Notes: generated by a model not told the origin, from the letters alone. A DNA stretch of 59,480 nt from Syntrophales bacterium (GCA_030018935.1 JASEGZ010000002.1:1-59480); one strand, 5' to 3'; counted from the stretch's first letter, positions 8,839-17,732 are shown. Translations and numbers: made by a program.

Positions 8839-9087
8839 ATGGCCAGAAAAGGTGAGGTAGTTATTGATGAAGGCACCTGTTTGGGTTGCGGGTATTGTGA
8901 GATGTTCTGTCCAAAAAAATGCATCGAAATATCGCAAGAAAAATTTAATCCCCTGGGCTATCCCCTGGCGGTTTTCAGTAACCCTGAAGAATGCAATGCC
9001 TGTGGAAGTTGTGTCATCATGTGTCCTCAATTTGCCATTGAAGCCTACGCTGTTGTTAATAAAGGGAAAGGTAAGGAGAGATCTTAA
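8839..9087 (+). CDS. 2x[4Fe-4S] ferredoxin, OFOR delta-type subunit
   Basis: 82 residues. Two clusters: CLGCGYCEMFCPKKC and CNACGSCVIMCPQ. This is the KorD-type electron-accepting subunit of 2-oxoacid:ferredoxin oxidoreductases. The ATG at 8839 is chosen because GGAG lies about 10 bases before it; an in-frame ATG at 8803 has no Shine-Dalgarno. The stop overlaps the next start (TAATG). It resembles the ferredoxin at 22482, which belongs to the second Kor set. Confidence 0.88.
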   Translation: MARKGEVVIDEGTCLGCGYCEMFCPKKCIEISQEKFNPLGYPLAVFSNPEECNACGSCVIMCPQFAIEAYAVVNKGKGKERS

Positions 9088-10190
9088 TGGTAGAGATTAT
9101 GGAGGGCAATCATGCCCTGGGATGGGGGGCCTTAGATGCCGGCTGTGACGCTTACTGTTCCTATCCGGTAACTCCCCAGAATGAGGTGGTGGAATGGTTT
9201 GCCCGTGAATTTCCTCCGAGAGGGAAAATTTTCCTTCAGTCAACTTCTGAGATTGAATCAACATTTCTCTGCATGGGTTTTGTCGCGGGAGGGGCCAGGA
9301 CAATGACCTCGACAGCCAGCCCCGGTTGGGGGCTTTATCCGGAGGGGATGTCTCACATTGTTGCCGCTGAGCTTCCTCTGGTCGTTGCCCTCCTGATGAG
9401 GGGAGGACCGGGACAGGGCACCACCCGTCAGTCTCAGATGGATTATACCTCGGCAACCTCCCCGGGAGGTCAGGGAGGTTACAAAAATATCGTTATTGCC
9501 CCTTATTCATGCCAGGAATGCTATGATTTTGTTCAGCTTGCCTTTTATCTCTCTGAAAAATACCGAAACCCGGTAATCCTGCTCACTGAACCTAATGTAA
9601 CCAGGGTGCTGGAACTGATGGAAAGAAGGCCGCTGAAATTTGACTATCCTTCCCGGAAAAAATGGGCATTAAAGGGTAAAGCAAGGCACAGCGATGGGAA
9701 GTCCCGTCTTGTAACTTCGGGGTACGGGTTGACATCTACGGAAGAACATCCTTCCTACCTCTCCTATCTTAGACACCTCCGTGATAAGTTCGAGCAGATG
9801 AGAGAATCTGAAATTAGGTATGAACAGTACGAGATAGAAGACGCCGACGTAGTTCTTGTGGCTTATGGTTATACGGCAAGGGTTTCCCGTGAGGTGGTAA
9901 AACAGGCAAGGGCGGAAGGAATCAAGGCGGGTCTTATACGTCCTGTAACTTTATGGCCTTTTCCCGCGGAACCGATAAGTAAGAAAGCGGAAGCGGGGGC
10001 AAAATTCCTGGTGGTGGAAGATAGCTTGGGAGAGATGGGAGGTTTGAGTGACGATGTGAGACTTGCCGTAGCGGGGAGGGCGGAGATCAGACTGGTAACT
10101 GCTCTTGACCGGCATGATCCGGGTGAGGGTGGCTCGATATATCCGGGAAAGGTTTTAGAAAAGTTGAAAAAGATAAAGGGGATGGGCTAA
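9087..10190 (+). CDS. 2-oxoacid:ferredoxin oxidoreductase alpha subunit (alpha1, canonical motif)
   Basis: 367 residues: pyrimidine-binding domain (1-180) followed by the transketolase-C-like domain (about 240-360). It carries the substrate motif SYPVTPQNE (Tyr26, Thr29, Pro30) and TSTASPGWGL, both standard for KorA. Together with a TPP-binding beta subunit it decarboxylates a 2-oxoacid to acyl-CoA, reducing ferredoxin. It overlaps both neighbours by one base. No gamma subunit is encoded in this operon; the nearest is korC at 17733. Substrate (2-oxoglutarate, branched-chain or aryl-pyruvate) cannot be read from sequence. Confidence 0.9.
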   Translation: MVEIMEGNHALGWGALDAGCDAYCSYPVTPQNEVVEWFAREFPPRGKIFLQSTSEIESTFLCMGFVAGGARTMTSTASPGWGLYPEGMSHIVAAELPLVVALLMRGGPGQGTTRQSQMDYTSATSPGGQGGYKNIVIAPYSCQECYDFVQLAFYLSEKYRNPVILLTEPNVTRVLELMERRPLKFDYPSRKKWALKGKARHSDGKSRLVTSGYGLTSTEEHPSYLSYLRHLRDKFEQMRESEIRYEQYEIEDADVVLVAYGYTARVSREVVKQARAEGIKAGLIRPVTLWPFPAEPISKKAEAGAKFLVVEDSLGEMGGLSDDVRLAVAGRAEIRLVTALDRHDPGEGGSIYPGKVLEKLKKIKGMG

Positions 10191-10933
10191 TGGTAAAGGA
10201 AGTGGTCTGTGGTAAACCCAGGCTTTGGCGATACCGTTCCGCGTCGTTGCCTTTTTGTTCTGGTTGTCAGCTTGGAGTGGGAATAAGAGTGATTCTCGAA
10301 GCGATAGAAGAATTGGGGATTGAGGGGAAGACCATTTTTCTTGGGGGTGGAGGTTGTGCATATCCCCTCCCTTCGCTGCTCGATCTCGATGCCATGCAGT
10401 GCCCCAATGGGCGCGCAGCGAGCATAGGATCTGCCATAAAACGCCTCCATGGCAGAGAAACAGTGATCATTACTTATCAGGACGATAACGACGCCCTGGC
10501 CGTCGGTACGGAACCTTTGATTCATGCCGCCCTGAGAGGCGATGCCATCACGGTCATTATGGCGAATAACGCCAGCTACGGCAGTACCGGCTGGCAGATG
10601 GCGCCCGCAGGGGACAGTCCAATCTCACCAGAAATGGACAAACCGAACCCTTCATTCCCCCTGAACATTATTGAATTGCTTGCTGAATTCGAGGGGGTTT
10701 CCTATCTGGCCCGGGGTGCGGTGAGTTCCGCGGAGGATTTTGAGGACACAAAAGGGTACATAAAAAAGGCGATCCAGAAGCAGATGACCAGCGCCGGATT
10801 TAATCTGGTGGAAATTCTGATGGCCTGTCCTACCAGGTGGCATCTTACCCCGCAAGAGAGTTTGAAATGGATCAGGGAAGTGATGGTTGCCCAGCTTCCC
10901 TTGGGTGAGTTCAAAATGGGGGGAGGGATCTAA
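10190..10933 (+). CDS. 2-oxoacid:ferredoxin oxidoreductase beta subunit (beta1, altered TPP site)
   Basis: 247 residues, KorB-like, with the CxxC at Cys23/Cys26. The Mg-TPP motif normally written GDGD is DDND here (98-101), the HGR motif is NGR (73-75), and the TGGQ that follows the conserved NN is TGWQ (133-136). The Asp that should bind Mg and the NN pair are kept, but both glycines are gone. The reading frame is intact and tightly coupled to its neighbours, so it looks expressed rather than decayed. It may be a structural, non-catalytic or substrate-shifted subunit (inference). Confidence 0.88.
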   Translation: MVKEVVCGKPRLWRYRSASLPFCSGCQLGVGIRVILEAIEELGIEGKTIFLGGGGCAYPLPSLLDLDAMQCPNGRAASIGSAIKRLHGRETVIITYQDDNDALAVGTEPLIHAALRGDAITVIMANNASYGSTGWQMAPAGDSPISPEMDKPNPSFPLNIIELLAEFEGVSYLARGAVSSAEDFEDTKGYIKKAIQKQMTSAGFNLVEILMACPTRWHLTPQESLKWIREVMVAQLPLGEFKMGGGI

Positions 10934-10935
10934 GA

Positions 10936-12048
10936 ATGGAACAGAAAATACTGGCCCGGGGTTTTGAGGCAATAGGATGGGGTGCGCTGGCGGCTGATTG
11001 TCAGCTCTTTGTTGGTTGTCCCACCAGCCCGGATGATGAAGCCTTTACCTGGCTTGCCCAGGAATTTCCTAAAAACGGCAGGCATTTTGTACGGGCCTCT
11101 TCGGAAGTAAGCGCGATAAATATCGCCTATGGAAGCGCCGGCGCTGGCGGAAGGACAATGGTTGTCGTTGCCAGTACCGGCTGGGGATTGATACAGGAGA
11201 CGATGTCTCACCTGGTCAATTCCTTTTTACCTGTAGTGGTAGTGCTAATCCAGAGAGGCGGGCCGGGAGCAGGCTCGCTACGGCACGCCCAGATGGATTA
11301 CCTGGCCATTACCCGTGATGCCGGGCAGGGAAACTACAGGGTAATTTCCCTGGCGCCTGTTTCCGTTCAGGAAACTTACGAAGCGACGCAACTTGCCTTC
11401 CACCTGGCAGATAAGTGGCTTAATCCGGTGATCGTAGCGATTGATGCAATTGTCGCCGGGATGACGGAGCCTATCGCATTAAAAACTATAAAATTCGACC
11501 CTCTGCCTGAAAAGGACTGGGCAGTAAAAGGAAGGGGACATCAGCCGGATGGAATGCGCCGGTTTATTTCCAGCGCTCAGGGCTTTATTCCCACCCGTGA
11601 TTTTCCCACTTACCTAAGTTTTTTAAAGGGGCTTAATGAAAAAGTATTGAAAATGCGGGAAGAGGAAGTAAGGTATGAAAGCTATGAGTTGGAGGATGCA
11701 GAGATAGTCCTGGTTGCCTATGGTTATTCCGCCCGTGTTTGTCAGGAGGCTTTGCTGATGGCACGTGCCGAGGGGATCAAGGCCGGGCTTGTGAGGCCTG
11801 TCACTCTATGGCCTTTTCCCGGGGATGTCTTGAAAAAGAAGGCCCGGCAAGGCGCTAAGTTCCTGACCGTTGAAGATGGCCTGGGAGGGTTGCGGGAAGA
11901 TGTGATGCTTGCCTTAGAGGGACAGGCCGAAGTTGAAACGGTAGATGCCCTGGATCGAAATGATCCCGGTGCCGGAGGGGCGATCTATCCGGGCAAAGTC
12001 TTAGAAAAAATGAAAAAATTGGAAGTGACTAAAGTTGGAAGTGACTAA
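10936..12048 (+). CDS. 2-oxoacid:ferredoxin oxidoreductase alpha subunit (alpha2, altered substrate motif)
   Basis: 370 residues, clearly paralogous to the gene at 9087 (shared LVRPVTLWPFP, GAKFLTVEDGLGG, YPGKVLEKMKK). The YPITP-type motif is replaced by GCPTSPDDE (28-32: C-P-T-S-P), losing the Tyr and changing Thr to Ser, and STASPGW becomes VVASTGW. The last ten codons (LEVTKVGSD) are built from the short repeat that continues into the intergenic region, so the C-terminus has been remodelled by a repeat. It starts two bases after the beta1 stop. Confidence 0.88.
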   Translation: MEQKILARGFEAIGWGALAADCQLFVGCPTSPDDEAFTWLAQEFPKNGRHFVRASSEVSAINIAYGSAGAGGRTMVVVASTGWGLIQETMSHLVNSFLPVVVVLIQRGGPGAGSLRHAQMDYLAITRDAGQGNYRVISLAPVSVQETYEATQLAFHLADKWLNPVIVAIDAIVAGMTEPIALKTIKFDPLPEKDWAVKGRGHQPDGMRRFISSAQGFIPTRDFPTYLSFLKGLNEKVLKMREEEVRYESYELEDAEIVLVAYGYSARVCQEALLMARAEGIKAGLVRPVTLWPFPGDVLKKKARQGAKFLTVEDGLGGLREDVMLALEGQAEVETVDALDRNDPGAGGAIYPGKVLEKMKKLEVTKVGSD

Positions 12049-12120
12049 AGTTAAGGTAAGATTTTTTAACTTTAGTCACTTTAGTCACTTTAGTCACTTT
12101 AGCTCACTTTAGGCACTTTA
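12023..12120. repeat. period-9/16 short repeats with a 14-bp stem, alpha2/beta2 junction
   Basis: Two copies of AGTGACTAAAGTT in the alpha2 3' end are followed by an inverted block of ACTTTAGTC units (three in a row, then variants ACTTTAGCTC and ACTTTAGGC). Arms 12041-12054 and 12066-12079 are perfect complements (14 bp, 11-base loop), so a strong hairpin forms at the alpha2 stop codon. An 11-base piece (ACTTTAGGCAC, 12106-12116) recurs inverted twice in the dsrA leader. Confidence 0.85.
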
Positions 12121-12142
12121 TTAAAAGGAGGTAAAAGCTATC

Positions 12143-12919
12143 GTGGAACAGGCCGTAACGAGAAAAAAAGCCGCTGGCACTCCACGCCTGAGATTTCCCA
12201 TTAAATCTCCTATTGCCTTTTGTCAAGGTTGCCTTCATCCTCTGGTCGGCAGGATAATTGCTGAAAATGTAGAGGAGTTGGGAATCGAGGGAGATACTGT
12301 GTTGGTAGGTGGAGTAGGGTGCCACGCTGTCATCGTTGGGCACTTAAATCTTGATGTTCTCCTGCCGGGGGCTGCCCATGGTCGCGCACCGGATGTGGCG
12401 ACAGGGGCAAAAAGAATCCTCGGTAAGAGAGCTATTCTGATAACTATTCAGGGTGACGGGGACGCCATGGCCATCGGTACGGAACCTTTAATCCAGGCTG
12501 CCGCCCGGGGTGAGAGGATAACGGTGATCATGATCAATAATCAGGTTTATGGGACCACAGGCGGGCAGCTTGCCCCAACCACTATCATCGGGCATCCGAC
12601 TACCACCACCGCCGGGGGGAGAAAATCGGAAGAGGGATATCCTGTCCACACCGCCGAACTCCTTGCGAAGTTACATGGCGTTGTTTATTCTGCCCGTGGC
12701 GCCCTTAACAGCGTTCGTAATCTTCAGCGCACCAAAAAGTATGTGAAGGCCGCCATTGCCAAACAAATGGATGATCGGGGATTCAGCTTTGTGGAGATTC
12801 TGGGAAACTGCCCGGTTAACTGGAGGATGACCCCTATAAATTCTGTAAAGTATATAGAGGAAAAGCTAATACCCGAGTTCCCCCTGGGGGAGTTTAAAAA
12901 TATTAAAGAGGTAAACTGA
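12143..12919 (+). CDS. 2-oxoacid:ferredoxin oxidoreductase beta subunit (beta2, canonical TPP site)
   Basis: 258 residues, GTG start with AAAGGAGGT upstream. It has the full KorB set: CQGC (27-30), AAHGRAP, QGDGD (103-107), NN and YGTTGGQLAPTT. It should bind Mg-TPP normally. Unlike beta1 it is separated from its alpha partner by about 95 bases of repeats. With canonical alpha1 and canonical beta2 at opposite ends of the set, and altered beta1 and alpha2 between, the four subunits may form one mixed enzyme. Confidence 0.9.
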   Translation: MEQAVTRKKAAGTPRLRFPIKSPIAFCQGCLHPLVGRIIAENVEELGIEGDTVLVGGVGCHAVIVGHLNLDVLLPGAAHGRAPDVATGAKRILGKRAILITIQGDGDAMAIGTEPLIQAAARGERITVIMINNQVYGTTGGQLAPTTIIGHPTTTTAGGRKSEEGYPVHTAELLAKLHGVVYSARGALNSVRNLQRTKKYVKAAIAKQMDDRGFSFVEILGNCPVNWRMTPINSVKYIEEKLIPEFPLGEFKNIKEVN

Positions 12920-13132
12920 TAGTAAGCGTTCAGCTATCAGCCTTCAGTTTTCGGTAATGACCCTCATTGCCTTTGCCAAAGAATACCGTCTGATGCTTTC
13001 TTTATATGATCGATACTCAGGAATCGTGGTTGGCCGAACCTCTGGTGGAAAGGAAGGGTCACTACCTAGTGATTTAGATATTAGAATTTAGAGTTTGATT
13101 TATGTCAACTTATTTATGACTTTCATTATACC

Positions 13133-13774
13133 ATGAAGGTGAATAGACTGACAGACAAGAATTTCGGGCAGAATTTTCGAGCCAGCGGCGCAAGACAGCC
13201 TGATGTGCCTTATCTAATTGAAGCGATGCTTGAAGAAAGGGAAAAGAATCCCGAGCTAAAGAAAAAATTCAAAGAAGTTGTAGAAACTGTAAAGGTTCCC
13301 GTTGTTGCAGGTGGCGGAATCTGTGATGGTAAGGGGTTCGCAGCAGCTTTGGCCCTTGGAGCTCAAGGGGTGTACATGGCCAGCAGGTTTATACCGACCA
13401 AAGAGATGACGGCTCATCAAAACGTTAAAAAATATTTCATCAAAGCGGGAGAAAAATACCGAAGAGAAGCGGCTACCATAGTTACAGAGGGGCTGTATGG
13501 TCCCTGCCGGCACGTGAAAAACAAATACGCCTTGGAGCTTTATGAATTAACGGAGAAAGAAAGAAGGGGAGAGGCAACCTTGGAGGATGTCTTGAGATAC
13601 GAGACGCCCCGCATGTTTCGCGCGGCAGGCGACGGGGAAGTGGACGAAGGCCCTATATGGGGGAGTGAGGTGGCCAGAAGGGTCCATAAGATACAAGAAA
13701 CAAAAGAGGTTATTGAAGAAATAATACGGGAAGCCTCGGAGGTAATAAAAGGTTTACAAGGTTTAGTAAAATAA
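13133..13774 (+). pseudogene. C-terminal part of an NAD(P)H-dependent flavin oxidoreductase (nitronate monooxygenase family)
   Basis: 213 residues. VPVVAGGGICDGKGFAAALA and LGAQGVYMASRF form the phosphate-binding end of the FMN TIM barrel found in 2-nitropropane dioxygenase/FabK-type flavoproteins, followed by a helical tail (RHVKNKYALELYELTEKER). The family is normally about 310-370 residues; the N-terminal half with the FMN-pyrimidine site is missing and no remnant is visible in the 213 bases upstream. There is no good Shine-Dalgarno. I call it a 5'-truncated relic, though a short expressed protein cannot be excluded. Confidence 0.6.
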
Positions 13775-14234
13775 GGTGCAACCTGATAAGGAAAAAAAGA
13801 GGGGGGGTAATGGCAGTGGCAAGGGGCAAATAGCGACAGTCTGCAACTACGTGTCAGCATGCCAGCGGAGACCTTTGAAAATTGACTTCATCAGGGCTCA
13901 AAATCTTTTGACGATTATGCATCATTTAGTTTCGCTGCCAGGGCAAAACTCAGGCTTCGCCTTCAAACAGTCGCCCTGGCGGGCGCTTCGCTGCGATGGC
14001 AGAGCCCCCCTCCCCGAAAAAATCTTTGATTCGCCCTTCACAAAGCCAATTTTCAGTTTTTCAAAGGTCTCTTGCTCCAATAGGTGGGAAACAGGTATAG
14101 TATCTTGGCTACATTTGCTATTGACAAACAAGATAAGGATAAGTAAGTGTTATTCAAGTATCGAATTTCATCCTCAAAAATATGAGGTTGATGTCTAAAG
14201 ATTATCTCGATTTTAAAACTGAACTTATAGGGAG
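13775..14234. other. 460-base gap with a nested hairpin, no convincing gene
   Basis: The only long frame here (13776-14198) has no family-like sequence. The notable structure is GCCAGGGC (13937-13944) paired with GCCCTGGC (13973-13980), enclosing a small AGGC-TTC-GCCT hairpin (13952-13962). It could be a repeat-derived RNA stem; I see no promoter or terminator that would make it an RNA gene. Confidence 0.4.
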
Positions 14235-14537
14235 ATGGACTGTTTGATCAACAAGTACAGATGTAAAAAAAGGGGGCATCTGATATCTGGGGTCTGTCAA
14301 GAAATGACCTGCGAATGGCGTCTCAAGAATGAAACATTTTTAAATTGTACCTGGGTTGCCTGTAATTACGGTCCCTTTACCCTTGAGGAGGTTGGTGAAA
14401 TGATGGGGGTAACGAGGGAAAGAATAAGACAGATAGAAGCCAAGGCACTCAAGAAATTGCAGCATAAGAAGAGAAGCGACCAATTAAAGGATTTTGCCGT
14501 CTCCGGCAGTGAGCGGGATAGTAGCTATAATACTTAG
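14235..14537 (+). CDS. small Cys-rich protein with sigma-70 region 4-like helix-turn-helix
   Basis: 100 residues; ATG preceded by AGGGAG. The N-terminal half has six Cys (3, 10, 21, 26, 38, 43) spaced like a metal- or redox-binding domain ([16 protein letters not shown]). The C-terminal half, [29 protein letters not shown], is a textbook sigma factor region 4 recognition helix set. Too short to be a sigma factor: no region 2. It is probably a DNA-binding regulator; I recall similar small proteins in delta-proteobacteria without a known function. The tail (about 85-100) may be poorly conserved. Confidence 0.75.
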   Translation: MDCLINKYRCKKRGHLISGVCQEMTCEWRLKNETFLNCTWVACNYGPFTLEEVGEMMGVTRERIRQIEAKALKKLQHKKRSDQLKDFAVSGSERDSSYNT

Positions 14538-14602
14538 CCCCGTAACCTCCTGTAAAACCCGACCGCAGGGGCAGAAAACCTTTTACGGGACAACAAAAAG
14601 TT

Positions 14603-14887
14603 TCATGGTCCATGTTGAACCATTTCTCTGAGTTCTTTACCCACTTTAAAAAAAGCTACCTTTCGTGGAGGAATTTGGACAGTTTTACCAGTCTTGGGAT
14701 TCCTTCCCCATCTGAACTTCCGATTTCTAACCGTAAAATTCCCCAACCCCCTGATCTCTATCCGTTCATTTCTCTTCAAGGCCATTTTCATTGCCTCGAA
14801 GATCACATTAACTGCGTAAGACACATCACGGAGAGGGTAATCTCTCAGGGTTACCTGAACCTGTCTGATTAAATCATTTTTTGTCAT
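14603..14887 (-). CDS. ihfA: integration host factor / HU family DNA-binding protein
   Basis: 94 residues from the ATG at 14887 (preceded on its strand by AGGTGG); an in-frame GTG 12 bases upstream is less likely. It has the HU/IHF fold: two helices, then GLGNFTVRNRKFRWGRNPKTGKTVQIPPRKVAFFKVGKEL, including the beta-arm with the Pro that intercalates DNA. It bends DNA as a homo- or heterodimer. It follows sppA and rpsA on the same strand, the usual rpsA-ihf neighbourhood of proteobacteria. Whether it is the alpha or beta type cannot be fixed here. Confidence 0.88.
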   Translation of the reverse strand: MTKNDLIRQVQVTLRDYPLRDVSYAVNVIFEAMKMALKRNERIEIRGLGNFTVRNRKFRWGRNPKTGKTVQIPPRKVAFFKVGKELREMVQHGP

Positions 14888-14899
14888 TACCAAAACCAC

Positions 14900-15811
14900 C
14901 TAAGAGGAGCTAAAGCTTGCCAGCCGCGGGCACAGGTAATTAACACCGTAAGATCCTGTTTCTTTTTCTCTGTATCCACCGAGAAAGGATGAGACCATCT
15001 CCTGTAAAATAAACTTCCAAAAACTAACTTTCTTCCTCTTAGGATATACCACATCTGGCTTACCCTTGATACCGGACATCTCTCCCGCTAAACGAATAGC
15101 ATAACCCCTATCACCAAGAAAATCAACCAGTCCCAGTTTCTGCGCCTGCCTGCCTGAAAAGACCCTCCCATCGGCTATTCTCCTCAGCTTTTCTCCGGAG
15201 ATTTTCCTCTCCCGAATTACCACTTCAAGAAACTGCTCGTATATATCGTCAACCAGACCCTGAATCAGGGCCTTTTCATCCTCTGTCATCGCCCTGACAG
15301 GCGATCCTATGTCTTTGTACTTGCCACTTTTAATAACAGAGGATTTTAGCCCGATCTTCTTTAACAATTCTTCCGCATTGGCGAAATGCATGACAGCGGA
15401 AATACTGCCGGTAATGGTACCCGGGTTGGCCACAATCTTATCGGCGGCACAGGCAATCAGGTACCCACCAGAAGCAGCCACAGAGCCCATGGAGGCAACC
15501 ACTCTTTTCTTTTTCCTCAAGTTAAAAACAGCTTCGTATATCTCCTGTGAAGGAGCTACACCCCCACCAGGTGAATCAATCCTCAGAACAACCGCCTTTA
15601 TCCTGTCATCCTTGGTAAATTCATCCAACTGTTCGACAACACCTTGTGAATCAGTGATAATCCCCTCGATCATCACAACTCCGACTTTATCACTTAGTGT
15701 AAACACATGGTGATCCCCACCAATAGAACTTAACCCGTAAACAAAGAGAAAAAAAACCGCCCCGATAAGAAATAAAAGTAATACTCCGAAGATGACAGGA
15801 TGCCTTCTCAT
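14900..15811 (-). CDS. sppA: signal peptide peptidase SppA, short form (S49 family)
   Basis: 303 residues with an N-terminal membrane anchor (about 7-29). The catalytic serine is Ser114 in MGSVAASGGY and the general-base lysine lies in KSGKYKDIGSP (161-171), the Ser-Lys dyad of S49 peptidases. The length matches the short bacterial SppA type. It degrades signal peptides left in the inner membrane, facing the periplasm. It sits ten bases downstream of rpsA and 12 bases before the IHF gene, so the three are probably one transcript. Confidence 0.92.
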   Translation of the reverse strand: MRRHPVIFGVLLLFLIGAVFFLFVYGLSSIGGDHHVFTLSDKVGVVMIEGIITDSQGVVEQLDEFTKDDRIKAVVLRIDSPGGGVAPSQEIYEAVFNLRKKKRVVASMGSVAASGGYLIACAADKIVANPGTITGSISAVMHFANAEELLKKIGLKSSVIKSGKYKDIGSPVRAMTEDEKALIQGLVDDIYEQFLEVVIRERKISGEKLRRIADGRVFSGRQAQKLGLVDFLGDRGYAIRLAGEMSGIKGKPDVVYPKRKKVSFWKFILQEMVSSFLGGYREKETGSYGVNYLCPRLASFSSS

Positions 15812-15820
15812 GACCAGATA

Positions 15821-17590
15821 TTATCCTCTATCCTTCAGTGCTTGAAATTTTACTTCAGCTAAGGCTTCTCTAAGATTGTAGCCCACATTTTCGGTGTTAT
15901 TAAGATACCGATTGCTATGCCTCTCAGAAGAAGATTCGTAGTCTTTTATGCTCAACCGGATCTTTCTGTTTTTTACATCCATACTTTTAACAACCACAGA
16001 CACAGCGTCGCCAACGGCAAACAACTCCGAAATCGTCTTTACCCTCTTCTGGCTCAACTCCGAAATATGAACCAGTCCTTCTATTCCTTCCTCTATCTCA
16101 ACAAAAACGCCAAAGTCAGTAACGTTTGTGACCTTTCCGGTAACAACTGAGCCTGGTGTATATTTCAAGCTCATCTCTTCCCAGGGATTATTTTCAATCT
16201 GTTTGATGCCGAGAGAAAATTTTTCCTTTTCTACATCAACATTTAAGACAATAGCCTCGATCTCCTGGCCTTTCTGAAAGAATTCAGAGGGGTGTTTCAC
16301 CCGCTGCTTCCAGGAAATATCAGAGATATGTATCAGACCGTCTATTCCATCTTCGATACCTACGAAGACCCCAAAATTCGTAATATTCTTGATCACACCT
16401 TTTATGACAGTCCCCTCGGGATACTTTTGTTTTAAGCTTTCCCATGGATTAGGGGTAGTCTGTTTCAAGCTGAGGGAAATCCGTCTCGTATCCGGATTAG
16501 TGTCGAGGACCATAACCTCAATTATCTCTCCGAGAGATAAAACCTTCGCTGGATGCTTAATCTCTCTCGTCCAGAATATCTCTGAGATATGTATAAGACC
16601 TTCCACACCAGGTTCAAGTTCCACAAAAACTCCATAATTCGCCAGGTTGACAACCTTCCCCTTTACAAGAGAACCAACAGGGTATCTCTCGATAATCGTA
16701 TCCCAGGGATTGTCCGTCAGTTGTTTGAAACCGAGGGAAACCCTTTCCTTTTCGCGATCGAAGGAAAGGACCTTCACGGTGATCTTATCCCCTCTAGAAA
16801 AATTGTTTGGCGGACGCGTTATCCTACCCCATGATATATCGGAAACATGAAGCAACCCGTCAATACCTCCCAGGTCGATGAAAAGACCATAATCAGTTAT
16901 ATTCTTAATTACCCCTTCCATGATTTTTCCTACCTCTATCCTCTCAAGAGCATCTCTCTTCTGGGCCTCTCTTTCCTGCTCCAATATTGATCTCCTCGAT
17001 AAAACGACGTTATTCCTCTTCCTATCGCACTTGAGGACATTAAACATCAATGTCTGGCCTACATATTTATCAAGGTCCCTCACCGGACGGATATCAACCT
17101 GGGAGCCGGGAAGAAAGGCCAAAACACCAATATCCACAGAAAGTCCACCCTTCACCCTTTCTATAACAGTCCCTTTTATAGTCGTGTTTTGCTCACAGGC
17201 ATTTTTTATGTCATCCCATACCTTAATTTTAGCGGCTTTATCCTTTGACAGAATCAGATTACCATCTCCATCTCTTCTATCAACAAGGATTTCAATCTCA
17301 TCGCCAACGGCAACGGTGATTTTCCCTTCATTATCTTTAAGTTCCCCAATGGGGATATACCCTTCCGTCTTCCAGCCCACATCTACCATAACCACTTCAC
17401 TGCCCATCTGTACTACTTTTCCCGTCATAATCTCACCAAATTGCACATCCTGCCGGCTTTGTTCATAGAGCTCCTTAAAACCTACCTCTTCTTCCATCTC
17501 GTGGACCTGTTCACCTTCCCCATTTCTCACAAGGGAACTACCTTCTACCTCTTTACCCTGTTTTGAAATTAAGTTGTCACCGTTAACCAT
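15821..17590 (-). CDS. rpsA: 30S ribosomal protein S1
   Basis: 589 residues with six S1 RNA-binding repeats; the later four carry the repeated core GxxVKxxxxxGVFVxxxxGxxGLIHISDI. It helps the ribosome load mRNA. An acidic N-terminal extension (about 1-45) precedes the first repeat. The Shine-Dalgarno GGGAGGGGGAGG is strong, and the 142-base AT-rich leader (17591-17732) probably holds its promoter. In many proteobacteria cmk lies directly upstream; here a Kor/AOR block separates them. Confidence 0.96.
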   Translation of the reverse strand: MVNGDNLISKQGKEVEGSSLVRNGEGEQVHEMEEEVGFKELYEQSRQDVQFGEIMTGKVVQMGSEVVMVDVGWKTEGYIPIGELKDNEGKITVAVGDEIEILVDRRDGDGNLILSKDKAAKIKVWDDIKNACEQNTTIKGTVIERVKGGLSVDIGVLAFLPGSQVDIRPVRDLDKYVGQTLMFNVLKCDRKRNNVVLSRRSILEQEREAQKRDALERIEVGKIMEGVIKNITDYGLFIDLGGIDGLLHVSDISWGRITRPPNNFSRGDKITVKVLSFDREKERVSLGFKQLTDNPWDTIIERYPVGSLVKGKVVNLANYGVFVELEPGVEGLIHISEIFWTREIKHPAKVLSLGEIIEVMVLDTNPDTRRISLSLKQTTPNPWESLKQKYPEGTVIKGVIKNITNFGVFVGIEDGIDGLIHISDISWKQRVKHPSEFFQKGQEIEAIVLNVDVEKEKFSLGIKQIENNPWEEMSLKYTPGSVVTGKVTNVTDFGVFVEIEEGIEGLVHISELSQKRVKTISELFAVGDAVSVVVKSMDVKNRKIRLSIKDYESSSERHSNRYLNNTENVGYNLREALAEVKFQALKDRG

Positions 17591-17732
17591 TAAACAATTA
17601 CCTCCCCCTCCCGGAAAATTTTATAAAACTTATTTTGGATAACGATTAACATACTCATTACAAAATATCAAGCTAATTCAGAATATACGGCTCACATAAA
17701 AATTTAAAATATCAAACGCAGACACTCAATAC

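Noticed and set aside
10190-10933. beta1 as a pseudogene
   Set aside because: Full-length, coupled to both neighbours, with most of the fold retained; altered motifs alone do not show decay.
13776-14198. 140-residue open frame
   Set aside because: No family-like sequence, poor composition, overlaps a hairpin repeat; most likely chance.
14235-14537. Full sigma factor gene
   Set aside because: Only region 4 is present and the frame starts with a good ribosome site; no region 2 upstream.
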